This document shows positions 57,408-64,000 of a stretch of DNA of 64,000 nucleotides, in pieces. Both the position numbers and the translations under genes were made by a program. The notes below the pieces were generated by a model, which worked only from the letters and a program-made list of their open reading frames with translations, ran no database searches and was not told the origin of the DNA. The stretch's first letter is position 1, and each line of letters opens with the position of its first letter. Source of the DNA: Paraphysoderma sedebokerense (lineage: Eukaryota > Blastocladiomycota > Physodermatomycetes > Physodermatales > Physodermataceae); contig JAHLJZ010000007.1 in assembly GCA_025602915.1 (NCBI GenBank), positions 62,001 through 126,000 of the forward strand. The letters run 5' to 3'.

Positions 57408-59347
57408 ATGAATCTTCCACCAAGCATATCGATACAGTCGCATTCATTCAAATCTGTTCATTCCATAGCTTTATCCATATTTAAAGCAGCTCATTGGTCT
57501 CTTGTCCGACAACCTTTGCAGAATTCCCGCATTATTCACTCTGTGCGATTTCTTTGCTCTTTCCCCACCACATCAATTCATACAAGTCCTACAATAATGA
57601 AACGACCGGAATTAACGCACGAGTCCGCTGAAAATACTCAAGTCATTCATGCGAAGAAACTGAAAATTGACAATCATGGCAGCGACAATATCGTCGAAAA
57701 TGTTGAATCCCATTTAGTGGATGCTTCCACTCCGCGCAGGAACCAGAATTCAGACAAACTGAATGGGAGTGGGAAAAAATTTAAACCTCAGGATAGAAGA
57801 ACAAAAGTTGGGAATTTAGAAAACGCAGCGGATGGACAGAAGGAGTCTGATGATAAAGGCGAAAGGATAGGACCAAAGCGAAAAGTGGCTTTATTGATGG
57901 GATTTTGTGGAACGAATTATCAGGGAATGCAAGTGTGTGTATATATTCCTTTCCATTGTTTCGCTGTATATCACTTAACCATTCTCTTTGAATCCATAGG
58001 AATCCGGGTACTCGATCGATAGAAGGCGAGTTATTCAAAGCTTTAGTTGGGCAAAAGTTAGTTTCGGAAGCAAATTCAGTAGATCAGAAAAAAATTGGTT
58101 TCGCTCGTGCAGCAAGAACCGATAAAGGTGTTCATGCTGCTGGTCAGGTTGTCAGCTTAAAATTAGTCTATGAGCACCTAGAAGATCCGGTGAAAACGAT
58201 AAACGACGCTCTACCTGAAGATATTCGAGTGTGGGGTACAGTCATTTCATTCCTCATCAAACTCATCATTTATAACTAATTATAAAATGAATATTTTCAG
58301 GAATTAACCGGACAGTCAACTCCTTTCATGCAAAGCAACAATGCGATGGACGAATCTATGAGTACATCCTTCCGACGTATATGCTCACTCCAGATCCTGA
58401 TTTCCATTCTTTACCCATTGTTGAACCCGATGTTCCTCCCGCTCCTATTGATGCGTCTGAATTGAATGTCGACAGAAGTTATAGAGTCTCTTCAGAGCAA
58501 GTTGAGAAGCTTCGAAGTGTTCTGCAGTTGTATGTCGGAACAAAAAATTATCATAACTTCACAACTGCGAAGAAATTTGCAGATCCAAGCAGTAAACGCT
58601 ACATCGTGAGTTTTACGGTATGTCGTCTAATCTTATGGGTGATACATAACATCTATACTCATTTCCGTTATTTATGGATTTTAAGGCTTCCGATCCCGAA
58701 ATATTGTACTTTAAGAATGATGCTGGCGAGTTGATCGATGCCGGTGAATGGATCTCTTGTAAAGTAAAAGGCCAATCGTTCATGCTTCATCAAATTCGCA
58801 AAATGATCGGTCTCGCCGTACTGATGGTACGGACCAACACGCCGCTTGATGTGATCCTAAAGTTATTTGAGAACTTGAAAGTCAATGTTCCGAAAGCACC
58901 AGGTCTTGGTTTGCTATTGGAGCAAACACTATTTGCAACATATAACATGAAAGCCTCCAAAGCTGGGAAAGAGCCGATCGATTTTGATCAGTATAAGGTT
59001 ACTATCTTGTCGAGACCGTTGAAATTTTTGGTCACTGCCCTAACCGCATTTTGGCAATCATTACGATAGGATACAATTGACGATTTTAAAAAGAAATTTA
59101 TTTACGATAAAATCGTAAAAGAAGAGTTTGAAAATAATACGTATGTTGTACACTCATATATACTGCTCACTTTTCTGCGTCGACTACTCACATTCGTTAT
59201 TTCTCCAGTTTTGAGGGATGGCTCACATCTATTTCAGCTCATCGACATGACTACCGATATCTTAATACTAGTGGTGACGTGATTACGCCGGAGAATATAG
59301 TGGATGATGCAGAACCCAACGATCCAGCAGATGGTGATGACGAATAA
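57408..59347 (+). CDS. PUS1: tRNA pseudouridine synthase Pus1 (TruA family)
   Basis: Six exons (57408-57934, 58000-58235, 58301-58617, 58686-58997, 59070-59140, 59209-59347) give 533 residues. TruA-type landmarks are VALLMGFCGTNYQGMQ, RSIEGELFKAL, the catalytic-Asp motif ARAARTDKGVHAAGQV, VNSFHAKQQCDGRIYEYILP, NYHNFTTAKKF and FMLHQIRKMIGLAV. The enzyme converts uridine to pseudouridine at several tRNA (and some snRNA and mRNA) positions in the nucleus and, in some species, mitochondria. The first ATG (57408) adds 64 residues with an amphipathic, basic, Ser-rich character that looks like a mitochondrial presequence; the second in-frame ATG (57600, MKRPELTH) begins the lysine-rich, nuclear-type N-terminus. 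Confidence 0.93.
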
Positions 59348-59910
59348 ATTGTTTAACTAAATTACAGCATATATAAAGTTTGTTGTAAATTGCCTGTATT
59401 TAAGAAGGAAAATCTCAGTTCATGATATGCTTGATACTGATGTTGAGTAGATAGCGTTCACAGTCCTCCTATGCACTTTTCATAGTACTTAAATGAATAT
59501 ACGTCTTGGGTTAGTAGATAGCCAAATGATGTTCGGCAGCCTCGCAACTTCATTAATTCTTGGGTACTGATCAGTACTTAGCCACTTCAACTCACACAAC
59601 ATCGCTTAAGCAATAAATACTTGAGATATTGCCGAAGACTCGAAGCATGTTGTGTTCCACCCATCATCCTCAACCCAAACTACAGTGTGAATGCTAAGAC
59701 AGATATTCCAGAACAAACAAAGAAATCTAGTTGGCCTAACAAACGACGACGTTGATTTCTCTTTTCTTATTTAAGTGAAGTGGTTTTCAATCTGGCCCGT
59801 ACGGGGCCAACAGCGTTTCCTTCATTTGCTTAAGTACTGCTCTCTCATCGCGTTTTTTGACCTTCGTCTTTACATAATCGTTATTCTATCCGAGAACTAT
59901 CTTCATCGCC
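59348..59910. promoter_or_regulatory. Upstream region of unknown tail-anchored gene A
   Basis: About 560 bp between PUS1 and gene A. A tatttaag motif near 59768 lies about 140 bp before the ATG. Short open frames are not supported, and I see no RNA gene. Confidence 0.45.
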
Positions 59911-60840
59911 ATGACTTTCAACAATGCCAATATCGTAACACCGATGACAAGTTCAACTTCACCGACAGGTGTTCCCGTTACGTATACCCTAATTGTTCCG
60001 AAATGCGGAGGTCAAATGAAATTTAAGAACGAAGACTCAAACGGTATCTCGTATTCGCTCGTTATGGTAAAAGGGTGGAAATTATATGAATCAGTACCGG
60101 CGACTGAATCCGGGGAATCTAGCACCGACAAGACTTCCAAGGATAAAAATTGTCTCGTCCATGTCGAGCAAAACAGTATATTTGCACCATATATATACGC
60201 TATTAATCGAAAGTCAGATACTAACGCTCCATCTGTAACCGCAATGAGGTGCACAATTAAACCCTTTAATATATGGACCAAACCTTACCTTCACTTTCTT
60301 ATCAACGGTCATTCCTTCGTTGCTCTAAAGCCTGACAGTCAGACAACTGCAGAAGTAAGGCTTCTGTTCGCTCCATTGAACGAAAGAAATGTATGGGATT
60401 TAGTAGAGAATAGAGATTATTATGTTGTTGGTAGAATGATAGCAACGAACAGCTGTTCATGCTGTGCTGAAAAGCGTACTGGCGAGATGCAGATTTGGGA
60501 GAATTATCTCTCGACAGTCGCAACAAGCCCAGCACCTTACGCAATTCCAGCGGCGTCTGGCTCTAATCCATGGAGCCCTTTAGCAAATCAACCCACTAAA
60601 TTTGATAAAATGTGAGTGCAGCTCTTTTTCTCCTCTTTTTGTTTTTTGTCTCGTTTGCATTGATTCCTAATTATCATTCTGCCATTTGTTTCCAGTGCGC
60701 CGAAAGAAGCAGCTCTCGTTGTGATGAATGTTTGCTGGAATATGGTCCAGGTCAACCAAGCCAAATACGTATGGCCGATCATGATACTTTGTTCAATAAT
60801 TGGTTTTGTCGGTTTCATCCTCAATTTAACAAACAAATGA
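59911..60840 (+). CDS. Unknown C-terminally anchored protein A, cysteine motif CSCCAE
   Basis: Two exons (59911-60611, 60696-60840) give 281 residues. I do not recognise the family. There is no signal peptide. The soluble part begins STSPTGVPVTYTLIVPKCGG, then FKNEDSNGISYSL, LHFLINGHSFVAL, EVRLLFAPLNERNVWDLVEN, the cluster NSCSCCAE, and MQIWENYLSTVATSPAPYA. The only hydrophobic segment is at the very end (WPIMILCSIIGFVGFILNL), which suggests tail anchoring in an internal membrane. A paralog of the same length and intron position follows at 61387. An alternative splice at 60769 would replace this anchor with a two-helix end encoded at 60914-61111. The N-terminal strand pattern faintly recalls MSP/VAP domains, but too weakly to assign. 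Confidence 0.75.
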
Positions 60841-61386
60841 GCGTGATTGCAATAAGCTGGGGGTAGCGTGAACTGCGGCATTCGTATGGAATTTATGTGT
60901 CTTTTTATTCTAGGCCACAATCGCATCATACTTTCTCATTATCCTTCAAGTAGCTGTAGACTCTAATACACCATCCGCAACAAAGCAAGGAATATATGCT
61001 GTGCATTTCTCCCTTTACACAATATACGCCTTATGTTGTATTCAGTTGATCATGTATCATAGCAATATAAAGCGATACCTGAAGCTGCAGTTATTAAGAG
61101 GCAATATTTGAATAATAGCGCGAGAACCATACAATGTCGCCTTTAATTATGGACCAAGCTTAAGAGTTTATAAGCCAATTTTAACTGTTACTAAAAAAAG
61201 AGAAGCGTCAAATGCTAATTTGGGGGATTGCACCGTCAGTGAACATCAATTATTGTCCCCAGCCCACGTTTTAAATAATCCTACCGCAGCGCATGAAGTC
61301 CATGATTTTGTCGTGCTGCCACTATATACCTTCAGACTTGAGTCCATCCTACCATCACACTTTGAATTCAATTGGCCTACAAGCGA
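60841..61386. promoter_or_regulatory. Region between unknown genes A and B
   Basis: About 550 bp between the paralogs. It contains the possible alternative exon of gene A (60914-61111) and the upstream region of gene B, where ctatatacc near 61322 is a TATA-like candidate about 65 bp before the ATG. Confidence 0.45.
60914..61111 (+). CDS. Possible alternative last exon of gene A (two membrane helices)
   Basis: An open frame of 65 codons plus TGA starts directly after a good acceptor (attctag). It reads ATIASYFLIILQVAV, then IYAVHFSLYTIYALCCIQL, and ends basic (KRYLKLQLLRGNI), so it encodes two hydrophobic segments. It is in phase with a donor TAC|GTATGG at 60769, giving a 145-bp intron that removes the first form's membrane anchor and stop. 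It could be a real alternative 3' end or the remnant of a longer ancestral protein. Gene B shows no equivalent donor. Confidence 0.4.
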   Translation, partial: ATIASYFLIILQVAVDSNTPSATKQGIYAVHFSLYTIYALCCIQLIMYHSNIKRYLKLQLLRGNI

Positions 61387-62302
61387 ATGGCTGCTTCCAA
61401 CAAGCATGACTTTATAGCCATGACGGCATCAACGAGTCCGACGGGCGTCCCGGTTAGATATGAAGTAATTCGAGGTAAATGCGGAGGTCAAGTCAGGATT
61501 AAGAATGCAGACTCAAACGGCGTCTCGTACTCGCTAAAAGTAGGGAATGGTTGGAAGTGCTACGAAGTGTTGCCGTCAATTGAACCGAGTGCTGAAGCTA
61601 CTGACAAGAGTAAAAAGGACAAGAAAGTTTATCTCATCCATGTTGAACAACCAAGTGTCTTCTCCCCGTTTACATACGGTATTAATCGAAAGTTGGCTGA
61701 GAACACTCCAGCCGTAACGGCACTCAAGTCCATAATTCGGCCTTACAAAATATGGACTAAACCGTATCTTCACTTCTTCATCAATGGTCATTCGTTCGTA
61801 GCTCTAAGGCCTGACAGTAAAACAACCGCGGAAGTACGGCTTCTGTTTGCCCCATTGAATGAAAGAAATGTGCAGAAATTAGTGGAAAATGTAGATTACT
61901 ATGTTGTTGGTAGACTCTCAATATCCAACAGCTGCTCATGCTGCGCAGAAAGGGATACTGGTGTCATGCAAATTTGGGAGAATTATCTTTCGACAGTGGC
62001 AACGAGTCCGGCTCCGTACGCTGTTCCACTGGCATCTGGCTCAAATTTATGGGGACCGTTAGCGAACGAGCCTGCCAAGTTTGATAAACTGTATGTACAT
62101 CGTTCCGCTCTAATTTCTCTTGCTAGTGCTTGGGTACTCAATGTTTTTTTAATCTTACAGTACCCCCAAAGAAGCTTCTCTCATCGTGATGAACATCTCC
62201 TGGAATATGACTACTATTAACCAGGCAAAATATGTTATTCCGATTATGTTATTTTCATCCATTCTTTCTTTGGTCGCTTTCATCCTCAGATATGCACGAT
62301 AA
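61387..62302 (+). CDS. Unknown C-terminally anchored protein B, paralog of A
   Basis: Two exons (61387-62090, 62161-62302) give 281 residues, the same length as A, with the intron at the matching place and phase (KFDK then x-PKEA). The match to A runs the whole length: STSPTGVPVRYEVIRGKCGG, NADSNGVSYSL, LHFFINGHSFVALRPDS, NERNVQKLVEN, NSCSCCAE, QIWENYLSTVATSPAPYA, and a final hydrophobic helix (YVIPIMLFSSILSLVAFIL) ending RYAR. No signal peptide or other membrane segment is seen. A tandem duplication made the pair; protein-level divergence is moderate, so it is not recent. The conserved CSCC group could be lipidated or bind metal; that is inference. Confidence 0.75.
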
Positions 62303-63207
62303 AATTAGCGATTTATCTGACTATTAAAATTGTCATCTTTCCATCTGGTGTAAATCTGCCGTAGCGGTGTTAAACTAAAATAAAGGCAAACCCTGTACCA
62401 TAATGGCATGGATAATTGATAATGATATACATCTTGAAAATGCTGGTCAACTCTTTCAGATCACTGTGATTCGAATTATAGCGAGATATATGTAGAATGC
62501 AATCGTGTATCTCAAGTTTTTGCAATTAAATTCGATTTTCATTTGTCAATCTTGCGAATCAGGTCCTATCTATGAGTCAAAATGCTAGTTCACCTCATAA
62601 GGATATAGCAAATGTTGAGGCGCAGTTTCGTACCAGTACCCTTTGGGTCGTATGATGCTTCGCAGGACCTTATCTGAGCGGTCATGGAACCTGACTAAAT
62701 CATCGATCTGAATAGTATAGTGAATGATGGGATCAGTCGATTAATTTTTTTGAAATTAAAATGGAGATTGTCAAAGACACGCCGAAAATTTCTTTTAACA
62801 CTGCTTTACAAATGCTGGAATCATCTGGCTTCCAAGCTTCTCGTCAGAGCCGATCTACACTCTACATGGCGGCAAACGCTTCAATCTGCATGACATTAAA
62901 GTTATCTCTATTCTACATGTACAGATTGACATATGATCGCGCTTCTAATGCTTAGGATTGAAGTACTATGGTGAATTCTAAATAACTTGCGATGAATCGT
63001 TTAACCGTTCAATTATTGTTTCATGCTATATACATTTACTTGCTACGTATGGTAATTCTATGCAGATTATATTACGATACCTTTTGGTGCCAGAGAAAAT
63101 TTTCTTTCTACCGACAACATTGTTCCTCTTGAGTTCCTGCTACGGATTATACCGACAATTCAAAATGTCGCCACCACTGGTATTCTACAATAAATAGTCT
63201 TCTGAAA
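62303..63207. other. Intergenic, gene B to Na+/H+ antiporter
   Basis: About 900 bp between convergent 3' ends. It is AT-rich. The longest frame (62761-62955, 64 codons, +) has an ATG and a weak hydrophobic end but no family likeness. No repeat or RNA gene is seen. Confidence 0.45.
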
Positions 63208-64000
63208 TTATTCGTGTATTTCTACGGCCAGTGAAACATTTTCCTCTTCCAATGAAGCCGCCGTATCAGTTCTACGCCAATCAGTATTCATTTCATCATG
63301 AACATTCCCTCCAATCCATTCATTGTGGCCAGTGCCGAGGGTGGTAGGGTTTAATCTAATCGGATCTTCCAACTTCTCTATAGAAGATCTATCACCGGCG
63401 TTGTTGCTCCACATCTTTTTTGCACTGACCGGCCCTGAAATCACTAGTTCCCCGTTTCCTTCAGGTCGGCGAGGTGCGCGAATATTCAACAGTCTACCGC
63501 TGGAAGTTCTAGTTCCGGCTGAGAGCGTGCGAACTATGCCAACACTAAGACGAAAGAATGACACACAGGAACCGTGAACGATAACGGACGTAAGGACGAG
63601 GAACATTACGATTGGAATTGTATTTCTGTCCGTGGGTAATAAAAAAATCTGTATGAAATAAGAAAAGAAGATAGCACCAGCCCCGATAGGACCGAAGAAT
63701 CCTTATTTTGCGAAAGCGTTAGAATATAAAATATAGCGTTATCGATCAGGAATGTCTTCAACTCACCAGCAAAGATGGCTTCTCTCAGGGTAATGAACGA
63801 AGGTGTGAACTTGAACAACGCCACCACAATGGGCAAGCGCCGCCCGATCATTACTACCAGACCGAGAACAAGCATCCTCCATAAGCTCAAGCTCTGGGAC
63901 GAGTCGATAGCGTAATAACTGTCCCAGGGTATCAAAGTTCCGAAATATACGAAGAATGCTAAATTGATAATGTTATCCAGAGTTTCCTGAACACGAGACT
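63208..64000 (-). CDS. NHA1-like: Na+/H+ antiporter, fungal Nha1/Sod2 type (3' part, runs off the window)
   Basis: Visible exons are 63767 to beyond 64000 and 63208-63701, joined in phase. The hydrophobic part reads ETLDNIINLAFFVYFGTLIP, WRMLVLGLVVMIGRRLPIVVAL, TLREAIFAG|FFGPIGAGAIFFSYF and VMFLVLTSVIVHGSCVSFF, matching the last membrane segments of fungal plasma-membrane Na+(K+)/H+ antiporters; GxFGPIGxGAI is their characteristic motif. The cytosolic tail visible here is only about 110 residues, much shorter than in S. cerevisiae Nha1. Such proteins expel Na+ or K+ in exchange for protons and set salt tolerance. The N-terminal half is outside the window. Confidence 0.9.

Noticed and set aside
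62761-62955. 64-codon + strand frame with ATG
   Set aside because: No family likeness, no upstream signal, and it lies in AT-rich convergent intergenic DNA.
1-64000. tRNA, rRNA, CRISPR arrays, replication origins, bacterial-style operons
   Set aside because: I looked for B-box-like GGTTCGANNCC sequences, spaced direct repeats and Shine-Dalgarno-led gene strings and found none that hold up.

Overview
The window looks like nuclear DNA of a fungus. Almost every gene is broken by several short introns (mostly 45-130 bp, GT/AG, often GTATGT or GTAAGT donors), genes are packed closely on both strands, and the families include a WOPR (Gti1/Pac2) regulator, a Psr1-type phosphatase, Rrp6, a fungal-type Na+/H+ antiporter and a GPI-anchored wall-type protein. 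An SSRP1 with a C-terminal HMG box (yeast Pob3 lacks one) and a piggyBac-like element hint at a lineage outside the well-known yeasts and filamentous Dikarya. I cannot name the species. No rRNA, tRNA or CRISPR was found. Exon limits were worked out by hand from splice sites, reading phase and family alignment from memory, and may be off by a base or a codon.

Layout. 1-7.5 kb: tail of an unidentified gene, a maltose-type O-acetyltransferase, an ALDH8A1-like aldehyde dehydrogenase with an 8-nt microexon, a secreted DUF2183 (App1-type) protein, and a Psr1-like phosphatase. 7.8-20.7 kb: a 17-exon ABCC transporter, a TBC-domain protein with a long disordered tail, and RRP6. 21.3-32.1 kb is the mobile and rearranged part: a lone FAR1/MULE-type DNA-binding protein, a 1.15-kb element with perfect 36-bp terminal inverted repeats, a 3,454-bp direct tandem duplication carrying two copies of a WOPR gene, and an internally deleted piggyBac-like element that begins exactly where the second copy ends. 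32.4-53.1 kb is ordinary housekeeping DNA: an LMBR1 membrane protein, a GPI-anchored secreted protein, a branched-chain dehydrogenase kinase, a long-chain acyl-CoA synthetase, the FACT subunit SSRP1, pyridoxal kinase, splicing factor SF1/BBP and cohesin releaser WAPL. 53.2-64 kb: two more DUF2183 genes in tandem, PUS1, a tandem pair of unrecognised C-terminally anchored proteins, and the 3' part of a Na+/H+ antiporter.

How the genes relate. There is no operon logic and most neighbours are functionally unrelated. The linked sets are local duplications: the WOPR pair, the DUF2183 pair plus a third member about 50 kb away, and the unknown tail-anchored pair. The most notable features are the young-looking WOPR duplication whose edge coincides with a transposon end, and the unknown pair, one member of which has a second, in-phase 3' exon option.
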